From Mycolicibacterium doricum (GTDB lineage: Bacteria; Actinomycetota; Actinomycetes; Mycobacteriales; Mycobacteriaceae): a stretch of 64,000 nucleotides of DNA. The notes below the pieces were generated by a model. That model had not been told where the DNA came from, did no database searches, and was given only the letters and a program-made list of their open reading frames with translations. Made by a program: the position numbers and the translations under genes. Shown piece by piece: positions 25,849-35,246 of the stretch (its first letter is position 1; each line of letters begins with the position of its first letter). Location: the NCBI RefSeq assembly GCF_010728155.1, contig NZ_AP022605.1, positions 248,001-312,000 on the forward strand, in the 5' to 3' direction.

Positions 25849-26751
25849 CTACAGCCTAGAAGCGTCGACGTAGCGCTCCCGGTGCTGCGCGGTGAAACCC
25901 ATCGACTCGTAGAGCGCGATGGCGCCGTCGTTGTCGGCGAGCACCTGCACGTAGGCGTGCGTTGCGCCGCCGCGCGCGCCCCACTGCAGCAGCGCCGCGC
26001 ACAGGGTGCGAGCGTGGCCGCGGCGGCGCTGATGCTCGGCGACCCGCACGGCCGACAGTCCCACCCAGCGGGCGCCGTCATGAGCGGGGGTGACGGCCGC
26101 GCGGCCCACCGCGGCGTCGTCGATGCGGCCGAACGCCACGCGTCCGTCGACCACCGCCGTCAACACCTCGACGGGCACGTCGCGCTCGTAAACGCCCAGC
26201 CAGGCGGTATCGGGCTGCGCGGTGACTGTGACCGCCGGCGCAGTGTCGTCGCCGAGGGTGCGCACCATCACGATGCTCTCCAGGTGGACGTCCGCCTCGG
26301 CGAGATCGCGGGGCAGTCGCAGCAACCGGTCGGGAACCGCCAGCCAGGAGGTGAGGCCGCGTCGGGCGTACCAGTCCCTGATCGCCGGCACGGTTGCCAT
26401 ACTGGCGTCGATGTCAAGGGGCACAGCCGAATTACCGCGATGGGTGTACCCGTCGGAGGCCCGCAGCAGCCAGCCGTCGACCCACTCCCGCTGCAGGCCC
26501 GGCCACGCCAACGCCGCCGCGTGCTCGACGGCGCGGATCTGCGACGCCTTCACGGGGACGTCGGTGAGCACCCGCACGGTGACCACATCGGCTGGTCGAA
26601 CCTGCACACACTCACCAGTTTTCGTCCGGATCCGGACCATCGGGTCGCGTTCGAGCAGGTGGCCGACGACGTCGTTGAGCGGTGGGACCGAACCGACGGG
26701 TCGCCGGTAGCGCAGGCTCACCCGGGTACCGGGGCGGGGCAGCTCGGGCAC
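25849..26751 (-). CDS. GNAT-family acetyltransferase (Rv0428c-like)
   Basis: A 300-residue protein with an N-terminal region of about 150 residues (WVDGWLLRASDGYTHRGNSAV is typical of this actinobacterial family) and a C-terminal GNAT domain: VGLSAVRVAEHQRRRGHARTLC is the acetyl-CoA loop (Q/RRxGxA) and YVQVLADNDGAIALYESMGF the closing motif. Acceptor unknown. It starts six bases after the def stop, suggesting co-transcription with def. Matches Rv0428c. Confidence 0.88.
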   Translation of the reverse strand: MPELPRPGTRVSLRYRRPVGSVPPLNDVVGHLLERDPMVRIRTKTGECVQVRPADVVTVRVLTDVPVKASQIRAVEHAAALAWPGLQREWVDGWLLRASDGYTHRGNSAVPLDIDASMATVPAIRDWYARRGLTSWLAVPDRLLRLPRDLAEADVHLESIVMVRTLGDDTAPAVTVTAQPDTAWLGVYERDVPVEVLTAVVDGRVAFGRIDDAAVGRAAVTPAHDGARWVGLSAVRVAEHQRRRGHARTLCAALLQWGARGGATHAYVQVLADNDGAIALYESMGFTAQHRERYVDASRL

Positions 26752-26756
26752 GGAAC

Positions 26757-27350
26757 TCAGTGGCCGAACGGGTCGGGATCCTCGCCCGGCTTCCAGCTAA
26801 GTCCGGGCACCCCCCACCCGTTGTTCTTGACCGCGCGCTTTGCCGCGCGGGCGTGCCGGCCGATCAGCCTGTCGAGGTAGAGCAATCCGTCGAGATGCCC
26901 CGTCTCGTGCTGCAGCATCCGCGCGAACAGACCGGTGCCCTCCACGGTGATGGGCGTGCCGTCGGCGTCCAGCCCCGTGACCCGCGCCCAGTCCGCCCTG
27001 CCGGTGGGGAACTGCTCCCCGGGCACCGACAGGCAGCCCTCGTCGTCGTTGTCGGGATCGGGCATGGTCTCCGGGACCTCTGAGGTCTCCAGGACCGGAT
27101 TGACCACCACCCCGCGGCGCCGGCCCGCACGGCCGCGCAAATCCGGGCAGTCGTAGACGAACACCCGCTTTGAGACACCGATCTGGTTGGCGGCCAAGCC
27201 GACACCGTTGGCGGCGTCCATCGTCTCGTAGAGATCGCGGATGAGATCGGCCACCTCGGCGGGCAGCGATCCGTCCTCACCCACGGGAATCGGGGTGGTC
27301 TCGGTGCGGAGGACGGGGTCTCCCACGATGCGGATCGGAACGACTGCCAC
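26757..27350 (-). CDS. def: Peptide deformylase
   Basis: Removes the N-formyl group from nascent proteins. 197 residues, identical in length to the M. tuberculosis enzyme. The three metal/active-site motifs are present: [15 protein letters not shown] and QHETGHLDG (HExxH). The GTG at 27350 gives the known N-terminus ([14 protein letters not shown]) and has a TAAGCT hexamer 8 bases upstream, so the mRNA is probably leaderless. Upstream in-frame codons back to 27443 are spurious. Matches Rv0429c. Confidence 0.96.
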   Translation of the reverse strand: MAVVPIRIVGDPVLRTETTPIPVGEDGSLPAEVADLIRDLYETMDAANGVGLAANQIGVSKRVFVYDCPDLRGRAGRRRGVVVNPVLETSEVPETMPDPDNDDEGCLSVPGEQFPTGRADWARVTGLDADGTPITVEGTGLFARMLQHETGHLDGLLYLDRLIGRHARAAKRAVKNNGWGVPGLSWKPGEDPDPFGH

Positions 27351-27472
27351 GACGAGCAGCTTAGTGAGCCGACTCGCCCGCATCGGTGACGCCTCAACTC
27401 TTGCAGCCGTGATTGAATGAGCGCCGAACCGCATGGATGTCATTTCGAGTGTCGGAGGGTCCGAGGAGCAAT

Positions 27473-27781
27473 ATGGACGGCGCCATGGCGCAGACTGAGC
27501 AATCCGGCGACGACTCTGATCTGCCTGCAGGACTGACCAGGCGCGAATTCGACATCTTGGCGTTCGAGCGCCAGTGGTGGAAATACGCGGGCAGCAAAGA
27601 AGACGCCATCAAAGAGCTGTTCTCGATGTCGGCCACCCGCTACTACCAGGTGCTCAACGCGCTCGTCGACCGGCCGGAGGCGCTGGCGGCCGATCCTATG
27701 CTGGTGAAACGCCTGCGCCGGTTACGGGCCAGCCGGCAGAAGGCGCGGGCCGCGCGCCGGTTGGGCTTCGAGGTCACCTGA
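27473..27781 (+). CDS. DUF3263 DNA-binding-type protein (Rv0430)
   Basis: A 102-residue cytoplasmic protein whose DUF3263 domain ([41 protein letters not shown]) looks like a helix-turn-helix, followed by a very basic tail ([20 protein letters not shown]). The ATG at 27473 follows a GAGGAG ribosome site; a longer frame from 27413 has no such support. Divergent from def. Nearly identical to Rv0430 as I recall it, so under strong constraint; target unknown. Confidence 0.93.
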   Translation: MDGAMAQTEQSGDDSDLPAGLTRREFDILAFERQWWKYAGSKEDAIKELFSMSATRYYQVLNALVDRPEALAADPMLVKRLRRLRASRQKARAARRLGFEVT

Positions 27782-27831
27782 CCCCGCGCGTCGTGGGGGG
27801 CGCGACGACCCGCTCGATAGAGTGGGGCGTG

Positions 27832-28284
27832 ATGAACCAGCGAGAATCCTCCGGACTTCCTCTGCGCGCCATCGTGATGGTGCTGCTCTTCCTCGGCATC
27901 GTCTTCCTGTTGGTGGGGTTCCAGGCGCTGGGATCGGATGATTCGTCGGGCGACGAAACCACGGTCGCCACCACGACGACCGCCACACCGTCGCCGGACC
28001 CGTCCCCACCGGCCGACGCGCGTCCCGAGGTGCGGGTGTTCAACATCTCCGACGTGGCAGGCGCCGCCGAGGGCGTGGCGACCCGGTTGCGTGACGAGGG
28101 CTGGACCGTTGCCGAAACCGGCAACCTGACCCTCGAAGATGTCACCGCGACGACCGTCTACTTCGGCGACGGAGAGCAAGAGGCCGCCGAAGATGTGGGT
28201 CGACTGCTGGAGGCGCCGGTCGAGCCGCGGGTGCCTGCGCTGGCCGAACAACCACCAGGCGTCATCGTGGCAGTTACCGGTTAG
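27832..28284 (+). CDS. LytR_C-domain membrane protein (Rv0431-like)
   Basis: A 150-residue single-pass protein: membrane anchor [21 protein letters not shown], a Thr/Pro/Ser-rich linker, then a LytR_C domain ([28 protein letters not shown]) outside the membrane. Start is ATG 27832 or GTG 27829; a TAGAGT hexamer at 27818-27823 favours a leaderless start at one of them. Its own TAG stop supplies the first three bases of the sodC -10 box. Known in M. tuberculosis as a tuberculin-related peptide candidate; function not established. Confidence 0.85.
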   Translation: MNQRESSGLPLRAIVMVLLFLGIVFLLVGFQALGSDDSSGDETTVATTTTATPSPDPSPPADARPEVRVFNISDVAGAAEGVATRLRDEGWTVAETGNLTLEDVTATTVYFGDGEQEAAEDVGRLLEAPVEPRVPALAEQPPGVIVAVTG

Positions 28285-28287
28285 GCT
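28282..28287 (+). promoter_or_regulatory. -10 box for sodC built on a stop codon
   Basis: TAGGCT begins with the TAG stop of the LytR_C gene and ends 8 bases before the sodC ATG; no ribosome site is present, so sodC is probably leaderless. Confidence 0.5.
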
Positions 28288-28294
28288 CTCGACC

Positions 28295-29020
28295 ATGCTC
28301 AAGTCCGGTCTCACATCCGCCGCCGTCGCCGCCGTGCTCGCCGTTCCCGCGCTCGTACTGAGCGCCTGCACCCCCAATGAGCCGGTGTCCAGCGAGCCGG
28401 GCACCACGCCGTCGGTGTGGACCGGTTCACCGTCGCCGTCGGCGCCTCCCGGCGAAGGGGACGCGGGCGCAAGCGGCTCGGGAGGCCGCGGCGAGGGCGG
28501 CCAGAAGCTGACCGCCGAACTCAAGAACCCCGACGGCACCACCGTGGCGACCGCGGAGTTCGACTTCAGCGGCGGCTACGCCACCGTCACCGTCCAGACG
28601 GTCGCTTCGGGCCAGCTCCAACCCGGGTTCCACGGGATGCACGTCCACGAGGTCGGCAAGTGTGAGCCCAACTCCGTTGCTCCCAGCGGGGGCGCGCCGG
28701 GCGACTTCAACTCCGCGGGCGGGCACTTCCAGACCGAGGGGAAGAGCGGGCCTCCGGCCAGCGGTGACCTCACCTCACTGCAGGTCCGCGAGGACGGTTC
28801 GGCGATGGTCGTGACCACCACCGACTCGTTCACCGCCGAGGACCTCACCTCGGGTGAGGGCACCGCGATCATCATCCACGAGAAGGCCGACAACTTCGCC
28901 AACATCCCGCCGGAGCGCTACAACCAGGTCAACGGAACCCCGGGCCCGGACCAGACGACCATGGCCACCGGTGACGCCGGTGGGCGGGTGGCGTGCGGTG
29001 TCATCCGTCCCACCGAGTAG
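28295..29020 (+). CDS. sodC: Periplasmic Cu,Zn superoxide dismutase lipoprotein
   Basis: Destroys extracytoplasmic superoxide. The 241-residue protein has a signal peptide ending in lipobox LSAC, a Ser/Gly/Pro linker of about 50 residues, then the SOD barrel with [11 protein letters not shown] (copper ligands), [18 protein letters not shown] and GGRVACGVI (disulfide Cys pair with KC). As in M. tuberculosis SodC (240 residues) the zinc-loop histidines are poorly conserved. The next gene starts inside its 3' end. Matches Rv0432. Confidence 0.95.
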   Translation: MLKSGLTSAAVAAVLAVPALVLSACTPNEPVSSEPGTTPSVWTGSPSPSAPPGEGDAGASGSGGRGEGGQKLTAELKNPDGTTVATAEFDFSGGYATVTVQTVASGQLQPGFHGMHVHEVGKCEPNSVAPSGGAPGDFNSAGGHFQTEGKSGPPASGDLTSLQVREDGSAMVVTTTDSFTAEDLTSGEGTAIIIHEKADNFANIPPERYNQVNGTPGPDQTTMATGDAGGRVACGVIRPTE

Positions 29021-30128
29021 TCGCATCGACTTCGCCGGGTCACCCCGGCCCACCGTCGGCGTCGAATGGGAGTTCGCGCTCGTCGACGCCCACACCCGTG
29101 ACCTGAGCAACGAGGCGGCCGTCGTCATCGCCGAGATCGGCGACACCCCGCATGTGCACAAGGAGCTGCTGCGCAACACCGTCGAGGTGGTCACCGGAAT
29201 CTGTGAGAACTCCGGTGAGGCGATGGCCGATCTGCGCGACACCCTGCAGACCGTCCGGCGGATCGTGCGGGACCGCGGCATGGAGTTGTTCTGTGCCGGC
29301 ACACACCCGTTCGGCAACTGGTCGACACAGCAGCTGACCGACGCACCGCGCTACGCGGAGCTGATCAAGCGCACGCAGTGGTGGGGCAGGCAGATGCTGA
29401 TCTGGGGGGTGCACGTGCACGTCGGGGTGTCGTCGGCGCACAAGGTCATGCCGATCATCTCTTCGCTGCTCAACCAGTACCCGCACCTGCTGGCGCTGTC
29501 GGCGTCCTCGCCGTACTGGGCCGGCTCGGACACCGGATACGCCAGCAACCGGGCGATGATGTTCCAGCAGTTGCCGACCGCGGGTCTGCCGTTCCAGTTC
29601 CGGTCGTGGCCGGAGTTCGAACGCTTCGTCCACGATCAGAAGAAGACCGGGATCATCGACCACATGAACGAGATCCGGTGGGACATCCGGCCCTCGCCGC
29701 ACCTGGGAACCGTGGAGATCCGCGTCTTCGACGGGGTGTCCAACATCGCCGAACTCGGTTCCCTGGTCGCCTTGACCCACTGCCTGGTCGTCGACCTCGA
29801 CCGCCGGCTCGATGCCGGCGAGCAGTTGCCGGTCATGCCGCCCTGGCACGTGCAGGAGAACAAGTGGCGGGCCGCGCGCTACGGGCTCGACGCCGAGATC
29901 ATCCTCGACGCCGACAGCAACGAGCGGTTGGTCACCGAGGATCTCGACGACCTGCTGACCCGGTTGCAGCCGGTGGCGCAATCGCTGGACTGCGCCGACG
30001 AGCTCGCCGGGGTCGCCGACATCTACCACCGTGGGGCCAGTTACCAGCGGCAGCGCCGGGTCGCCGAGGAGAATGACGGTGACCTGCGTACGGTCGTTGA
30101 CGCCCTGGTCGCCGAACTGCAGCTATAG
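28998..30128 (+). CDS. Carboxylate-amine ligase, YbdK/GCS2 family (Rv0433)
   Basis: Glutamate-cysteine-ligase-like ATP-grasp-type enzyme of the GCS2 family that joins an amino acid carboxylate to an amine; substrate unknown. 376 residues, the same length as Rv0433. Motifs: [13 protein letters not shown] (metal Glu), [35 protein letters not shown] and [11 protein letters not shown]. The GTG start lies 23 bases inside sodC, so it is coupled to it. The TAG stop forms part of the next gene's -10 box. Confidence 0.92.
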   Translation: MSSVPPSSRIDFAGSPRPTVGVEWEFALVDAHTRDLSNEAAVVIAEIGDTPHVHKELLRNTVEVVTGICENSGEAMADLRDTLQTVRRIVRDRGMELFCAGTHPFGNWSTQQLTDAPRYAELIKRTQWWGRQMLIWGVHVHVGVSSAHKVMPIISSLLNQYPHLLALSASSPYWAGSDTGYASNRAMMFQQLPTAGLPFQFRSWPEFERFVHDQKKTGIIDHMNEIRWDIRPSPHLGTVEIRVFDGVSNIAELGSLVALTHCLVVDLDRRLDAGEQLPVMPPWHVQENKWRAARYGLDAEIILDADSNERLVTEDLDDLLTRLQPVAQSLDCADELAGVADIYHRGASYQRQRRVAEENDGDLRTVVDALVAELQL

Positions 30129-30131
30129 GCT
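30126..30131 (+). promoter_or_regulatory. -10 box built on a stop codon (lipoprotein gene)
   Basis: TAGGCT starts with the TAG of the ligase gene and ends 7 bases before the ATG at 30138, the same arrangement as before sodC. Confidence 0.5.
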
Positions 30132-30137
30132 GGGCGG

Positions 30138-30539
30138 ATGACGGCGCGGCGATGGGTGCTGACGGCTTGCGTGGTCGGTGCGCTCACGGCCGCCGGCTGT
30201 AGCAATGTGACGACGGGGACGCCGATGGCCGATCCCGACCACACCGGGATGACCACCGAGCCCAGTCCGTCGCCGACGACCAGGGCCCGGGCACCCGATC
30301 CGACGACGCGCGCGCCGCAGCCCGGCGCGCCGCCGGCCGGTCTGGCGGCCACCACCTGCGGCGACTACGTCGGGATGGACCCGGCGACACAGCGCCAGGT
30401 GATCGAGGCGATCGGCGAACAGAACGAACTCATCGCGCTCAGCCCGGACCTGTGGATCACGATGGTCAGCGCGATGTGCACGTTCGCCGACCCGGCGACG
30501 CTCGTCTCCGACGTAGTCGTCGGGGGCGGCTTCAATTGA
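30138..30539 (+). CDS. Small mycobacterial lipoprotein, function unknown
   Basis: A 133-residue secreted lipoprotein: signal WVLTACVVGALTAAGC, a Pro/Thr-rich linker of about 45 residues, and a short helical domain with two cysteines (TTCGDYVGMDPATQ and MVSAMCTFADP) that could form a disulfide. Resembles the DUF732/HdeA-like small mycobacterial lipoproteins in layout, but I do not recognise the family with confidence. Predicted leaderless. Confidence 0.75.
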   Translation: MTARRWVLTACVVGALTAAGCSNVTTGTPMADPDHTGMTTEPSPSPTTRARAPDPTTRAPQPGAPPAGLAATTCGDYVGMDPATQRQVIEAIGEQNELIALSPDLWITMVSAMCTFADPATLVSDVVVGGGFN

Positions 30540-30557
30540 TCCGATGACCGTGAGCCG

Positions 30558-31184
30558 ATGACCGTGACACCGATGTTCCCGCTCGAGGCGACGATGCTGC
30601 CCGGTGAGGAGCTGCCCCTGCGGATCTTCGAGCCGCGGTATGTCGGGCTGGTCCAGGACTGCCTTGCGATGGTCGATCCGGTGTTCGGTGTGGTGCTCAT
30701 CGAGGCGGGCCGTGAGGTCGGTGGCGGTGACCGCCGCAGCGACGTGGGGGCGCTCGCCCGGATCGTCGAACACGCCGACCTGGGCAGGGGACGGTTCGGC
30801 CTCAGATGTGTGATGGGCGAACGAATCCGGGTGACGCAGTGGCTGGATGATGCGCCGTATCCACGGGCGGATATCGAGGTGTGGGAAGACGAACCGGGAT
30901 CGATCGACTCGGCGGCGGTGCTCGACGTAGAAGACCGCATCGTCGCGTTGTACGAAAGGATCGCCGCCGCACGGGGTTCTCGGTTCGGCGGCCGCTCGGC
31001 GGTGCTGGGGCCCGAGGAGTCCGACGTCGTGAAGCGCTTGTACGGTTTGGCGGCCCGCGTGCCGATGGGGCAGGCCGACAAGTATGCCGTGCTGTCGGCG
31101 CCCTCGGTGTCGGCGCGGTTGGCCGCGTTGAGTGATGCCGTCGATACTGTCACGGCGATGGTGGAGTTCCAACTCTCCGAGTGA
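30558..31184 (+). CDS. LON substrate-binding-domain protein (Rv0434-like)
   Basis: A 208-residue cytoplasmic protein consisting of the Lon N-terminal (PUA-like) domain only: MFPLEATMLPGEELPLRIFEPRY is the typical opening and VVLIEAG follows. No AAA+ or protease part, so it is not Lon itself; likely a substrate-binding or adaptor protein. A short duplication upstream (ATGACCGTGA twice) gives a decoy ATG at 30544 that stops after five codons. Last conserved-backbone gene before the accessory island. Confidence 0.88.
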   Translation: MTVTPMFPLEATMLPGEELPLRIFEPRYVGLVQDCLAMVDPVFGVVLIEAGREVGGGDRRSDVGALARIVEHADLGRGRFGLRCVMGERIRVTQWLDDAPYPRADIEVWEDEPGSIDSAAVLDVEDRIVALYERIAAARGSRFGGRSAVLGPEESDVVKRLYGLAARVPMGQADKYAVLSAPSVSARLAALSDAVDTVTAMVEFQLSE

Positions 31185-31193
31185 CCCCCCGCG

Positions 31194-31446
31194 TCAGAAC
31201 GGGGGCGGTTTGTTTCGTTCGGCGACGAAGTCGTCGTTGAGTTTGCGTTCGGCGTTGATGCGGCGTTGGCGGTCTTCGGCACGGGTGCGGCGGCGGGTGG
31301 GCATTGTGAGGCCGCGGTCGGTGTCTTCGATCTCGGCGGGTCGCCGTGGCGCCTGCGGTGTGGGGGTGCACAGGGTCGGGAACAGCACGGCGCTGCCGGG
31401 GTGGGTCGTGTAGGTCTGTCCGGTGGGTGCGGTCCAGAAGTCCTCA
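31194..31446 (-). pseudogene. C-terminal remnant of a 13E12-type (DUF222/HNH) protein
   Basis: Only about the last 80 codons remain: [17 protein letters not shown], then the basic tail [21 protein letters not shown] ending AERNKPPPF, which is the usual end of REP13E12-family HNH proteins. Upstream sequence switches abruptly to a transposase on the opposite strand at about 31446. The matching N-terminal part is found at 38333-39048 in the same orientation. Confidence 0.8.
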
Positions 31447-32304
31447 GCCAATCGCGACACCGAGGTCGAGTTGGACATCACCGACGGGCCACGCCAGGGC
31501 GAAACGTTCGCGATGCGCCAGATCAGCCTGTACAACACCGCTCGAACCCGCCAGATGCACATCCTGACCACGCGGCGCGACCTGACGCCGGGTGAGATCC
31601 GCTACCGGATGGGATCGCGCTGGCGCCAGGAGAATCACTACCGCTATGCCCGCATGCACTTCGACCTCGACTCCCACGCCACAGCCACCGACGACGACGC
31701 GGACCGGATGGTGCCCAACCCGGCCAAGAAGCTCGCCTACCGCGATGTCGAAAAGGCCCGCCGCGCACTGCGTTCCGCCGAGAACGCTAGCGATACCGCG
31801 CTGCTGTCCGCCCACTCGCCGCAACCCGGAACCTCGATAGTGTTGATCAACGCGATGATCAACACCATCAACACCGACACCCACACCGCCCACGCCACCC
31901 TCGAGGCGGCGCTGACCGCCCACCAGGTGATCCCGGCCCGGTTGCCGCTCGCCCAGGTCCACCCCGGCCAACAGGTGCTGGACACCGAGACCAAACTGAT
32001 CCACCACGCCATCCGCGTCGCCGCGTTCAACACCATGCGATCGCTAGCGCGGGCGATCCTCACCGGCACCGGCTACACCCGCGCCGACGACGAAGCCCAC
32101 ACCCAAATCCGCACCGCCCTCGCCCGCTCCGGCGACATCATCCCCGACACCGCCACCAACACCCTGCACATCCGCCGCGACCCACTACCCGCGCCCCGCC
32201 ACACCGCCGCGATCGACGAACTCTGCCAAGCCCTCAACGACACCAACACCATCTACCCCGGCACCAGCCTCACGCTGCGCTACAGCATCAGATCCCACCG
32301 ATGA
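31447..32304 (+). pseudogene. Truncated transposase-like gene (C-terminal part)
   Basis: About 285 codons with no credible start; the frame fuses into the 13E12 remnant. [26 protein letters not shown] and DRMVPNPAKK match the C-terminal part of large actinobacterial DDE transposase-like proteins (RWRQENxxRY). The catalytic N-terminal half is missing, so it is inactive. It lies at the left edge of the accessory island. Confidence 0.65.
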
Positions 32305-32661
32305 CCCTGCAACCATTCCGTCGCTATGTCCGAAGTCCTGATCACCGGATCGGCGGGGGGCCAGTCGTTTCTCCATGGTGGCGCTGGCCCATCCTTTCAA
32401 ATGATGTGGTGTGGCCTTGCCGCCGGGCAATAGTGCCAGCGTCCTCAACGGGACGTTTTGCCCGCGCGGCAACGGCCATTCCCCTTGGAGCTTCCCCATG
32501 ACCGGCAACGACATCGCGCGCCATCTCCGACAGCCGTCACCTACCCGCGGAACTCGACCGCTTCGTCGACCGCGTTGCCGACACGGTGCCCGACCTATCC
32601 CAGGTGCGGAACGGGGAAGGTTTCCGCCGCAGCATCACGATTCGCAACCTGCCCCACCGAC
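32305..32661 (+). other. Degenerate coding remnant
   Basis: No intact gene. An ATG at 32498 after TTGGAG reads TGNDIARHL, then a one-base shift gives DSRHLPAELDRFVDRVADTVPDLSQ and FRRSITIRNLPHRLS, which looks protein-like, and then decays. I do not recognise the family; probably a frameshifted phage or mobile-element gene. Confidence 0.4.
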
Positions 32662-33867
32662 TCAGCGCCGGGCGCCCTCCACAGCGATGCTGCCATCCGG
32701 CAGGCCTACTCCGACGCCGCCAATGCCGTAACCACCTGGCCTCTGTTCGGCCCTCCGCATTAGCTCACTGGCGCGATACTGCTCAGCCTCAGCGTGTTCC
32801 GCAAACTCGAGTAGGTTGCCTGCGATCTCGATGAGCGCTAGTTTAACCTCGGCTGGTGTGGCATAGAAATACTCGCGTCTCAGGTTGACTCTGTTGACCC
32901 GGGTGTGGGCGAAGCGGCGGTGCAGCTCCGCTTCAACGCCAACTGCATCGTCTGAGAAAAACAACGCGTGTACATCGAAGCCGAAGGGTACTGACGCGTC
33001 ACCTAGTTCGCGAACCCGGTCCATAGGCTCTAGGCGCCTGGTGAGTCCGATCTTCACAATACCCGGTCCAAAAGAACCGACGTTGCTGATGACATAGACA
33101 TAGCCCGCACGAATGTTCGCAGCGCGGTAATCATTCTCGGCAATACGTCGGTCTATCTCATCGATTTTGCCTTCCAGATCCCTCCGCTCTTGGTCGCTTC
33201 CGGCGCCCGACAACGCTTCCAGCACGTTCGCATAATGGGCGCGTTCCTTCTCGAGGCGGTCTCGTTCAGCGCGCAATTCTCGTTCTGCCTGCTGCTCTTC
33301 TCGGAGCCGCGCCCGTTCCTCACGAGCCGCTTCCCGTTCCTCCTGCACCTTCATCTGGTAATCTGCGGTCAGCTCGAGTTCACGTAGGCGTAGGTCGTGA
33401 TAGTCGGGGTTGATGTGCATTTCCATCATTGAGGAGTAACGCGCGATCGACTTTGCGGCTGCTCCGAGGCGCTTCTCGGCGGACGGGAGATTGCCAGCCT
33501 TGACGGAGCGCACACAATTTTCGGCCTCGGCGTTATATGCGCGCAGCATGAGCTTGGCGAGTTCAGCGGTCATCTTGCGACCTTTTGCCAATGAGTTGTC
33601 AAACGTGAACCGCGTGGACGATTCGATCGCGCGTCCTTCGGCTACGTACGCCCTGACCTGCGCCTTGATTGCTTCCAACGCATCCTGGTAGGCAATCGCG
33701 TTGTCCAGTGGATGCCGGTAGTAGTAGATGCCAACGTCGTGCAGCGCCTCGACATCCCGCTTCAATAGGTCGATCTCAGCGAGAGCATCCTCGTATCGCT
33801 CTCGCAACAGCTCGTTCTCACGCGCAAGCTCTGCAATTCGGGCGCTTGAGTGGTTGGCTTGGGTCAT
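32662..33867 (-). CDS. DUF4041 coiled-coil protein with T5orf172 GIY-YIG domain
   Basis: A 401-residue protein. Residues 1-45 form a coiled coil, about 45-170 match the DUF4041 type region (DVGIYYYRHPLDNA), 170-245 are a long charged coiled coil, and 255-340 form a T5orf172/GIY-YIG nuclease-like domain: GYVYVISNVG, VKIGLTRR, DRVRELGDASVPF, an EAELHRRF helix and RVNLRREYFY. The last 50 residues are divergent. The ATG shares one base with the stop of the coiled-coil gene upstream, so both are made together. GC content is below that of the backbone. Such proteins are usual in prophages and defence regions; target unknown. Confidence 0.82.
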   Translation of the reverse strand: MTQANHSSARIAELARENELLRERYEDALAEIDLLKRDVEALHDVGIYYYRHPLDNAIAYQDALEAIKAQVRAYVAEGRAIESSTRFTFDNSLAKGRKMTAELAKLMLRAYNAEAENCVRSVKAGNLPSAEKRLGAAAKSIARYSSMMEMHINPDYHDLRLRELELTADYQMKVQEEREAAREERARLREEQQAERELRAERDRLEKERAHYANVLEALSGAGSDQERRDLEGKIDEIDRRIAENDYRAANIRAGYVYVISNVGSFGPGIVKIGLTRRLEPMDRVRELGDASVPFGFDVHALFFSDDAVGVEAELHRRFAHTRVNRVNLRREYFYATPAEVKLALIEIAGNLLEFAEHAEAEQYRASELMRRAEQRPGGYGIGGVGVGLPDGSIAVEGARR

Positions 33868-35129
33868 CAGCGGATTCCTCGCGCGGTGCTGATCGGTTGC
33901 AACGCGAATGCGTTCTTCGACACGACACCTCGCATATGATTCAACGTCTGTATAGGGTCGACATTGCGCAGCTCATACCGAGAGAACTCTTGACGATCAG
34001 CCGCAGCGCCGACAAGTGGAAATGATTCGTGCAATCCGGTTGCTGGGTTGACGGTCTCCGTCTGAACCATCAATGAAATGCTCTGTATACGCCCGTCACG
34101 ATCGCTTTCGAACACCTCGTGGAATGTTCGGATGGCCACAGCCGCCACTGCACCGTTATAGCGATCTCGTTGCTCCTTTTGAGTGCAGGGTGTTTCGCGG
34201 ATCTCGTCAGTCTTGGCGACGTACTTATAACCTTTGATGTTGGGCATGGTTGACGGAGGCGGAACAATTGTGGTTATGGTCAGCTCGCCAAGGTTCGCAT
34301 CAAACTCGAACTCATAGTCGACCTCAAATGCCTCGGGATACACCGAGTTCCCTAAAACAATTCCGACGTACTCGTTGATGGCTTCCGCATCACCTGCGGC
34401 CAGCGACATCTTGAGGTTCTCAAGCCTCTCGTTGGCCTCCGCAACATCACGTTCGCGCCTCGCACAGTCACTTCGGTACTCTTCCATTGCCTTAGCCAGA
34501 AGTTCAGCCCTTTCCTGCTTTGCCGCAGTGTGATCCTCAAGCAAGTTCGCATTCCTGGCAGGCAGCAGATGCTTGACGTGGTGGGCCCACCGTTCGTGGC
34601 GAGTAACCCACTCCGAATGCGCCTTGGCGTGCGCCTCGGCATGCTTTTGCTTGTTTAAAAGCTTCGATATCCCTGTGGGCGCCGCTGGCGCGATAAACTG
34701 CGGCTCCGAGGGCGGTGGTTCTAGGACGGGCTCCGGTAGGGGTGTTTTCAAGTCCTCGCGCGGAAAGGGTGGGTGTTGGACCGTCTGTTTTAGCGAGTCG
34801 ATGTCCACATAGTCATCGACCTCCAGTGTTGCGGCCAGCAGAGAATCGATCTGCTCGAACGCTTCGACTGCCTGTGCGGTCTGCGACTCAGCCAACGCTT
34901 TCTGCGCACGGACATGAGCCTCTCTCGCGGCGCGTTCAGCCAGTGCTTGCTCGAGTGCGGACGCGCGCTCCGCCTGTGCAACCGCTCGCTCATATTCACG
35001 CTGCGCCCGAATGGACTCCCGAACTGCACGGTTGTGCGCCTGAACCGCCGTGTTATGTTGCCGCCGCTGGCGTTGCTCAGCTAAACGCTGTTGATGGTGC
35101 AATTCGGCAAAGAATCCACGTCTCCCCAC
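33867..35129 (-). CDS. Coiled-coil protein paired with GIY-YIG gene, restriction-system-like
   Basis: A 420-residue soluble protein. N-terminal FFAELHHQQRLAEQRQRRQ and a long Arg/Ala/Glu coiled coil (to about residue 95), then LLAATLEVDDYVDIDSLK, a Pro-rich stretch (PLPEPVLEPPPSEPQF), a second helical region, and a C-terminal mostly beta domain (EVDYEFEFDANLGELTITTIVP, GYKYVAKTDEIRE). This layout resembles actinobacterial proteins annotated as restriction-system proteins, but no Mrr-type nuclease motif is visible; the nuclease-like domain is in the partner gene instead. GTG start is supported by a TACAAT -10 box 8 bases upstream. Lower GC than surroundings. Confidence 0.75.
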   Translation of the reverse strand: MGRRGFFAELHHQQRLAEQRQRRQHNTAVQAHNRAVRESIRAQREYERAVAQAERASALEQALAERAAREAHVRAQKALAESQTAQAVEAFEQIDSLLAATLEVDDYVDIDSLKQTVQHPPFPREDLKTPLPEPVLEPPPSEPQFIAPAAPTGISKLLNKQKHAEAHAKAHSEWVTRHERWAHHVKHLLPARNANLLEDHTAAKQERAELLAKAMEEYRSDCARRERDVAEANERLENLKMSLAAGDAEAINEYVGIVLGNSVYPEAFEVDYEFEFDANLGELTITTIVPPPSTMPNIKGYKYVAKTDEIRETPCTQKEQRDRYNGAVAAVAIRTFHEVFESDRDGRIQSISLMVQTETVNPATGLHESFPLVGAAADRQEFSRYELRNVDPIQTLNHMRGVVSKNAFALQPISTARGIR

Positions 35130-35136
35130 GCCGCGA

Positions 35137-35142
35137 ATTGTA
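35137..35142 (-). promoter_or_regulatory. -10 box of the coiled-coil/GIY-YIG operon
   Basis: TACAAT on the minus strand, close to the sigma-A consensus, ends 8 bases before the GTG start; leaderless transcription is likely. Confidence 0.5.
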
Positions 35143-35246
35143 CTTCGTGCGGTAAGCGCGAGAGAACGGACGGTTGGAGAGGACTAGGCACCGAGTTCGC
35201 TCCGCAGCGTCGGGCCGCGGCTCTTGAACCGCCGAGAGGCCAGCCC

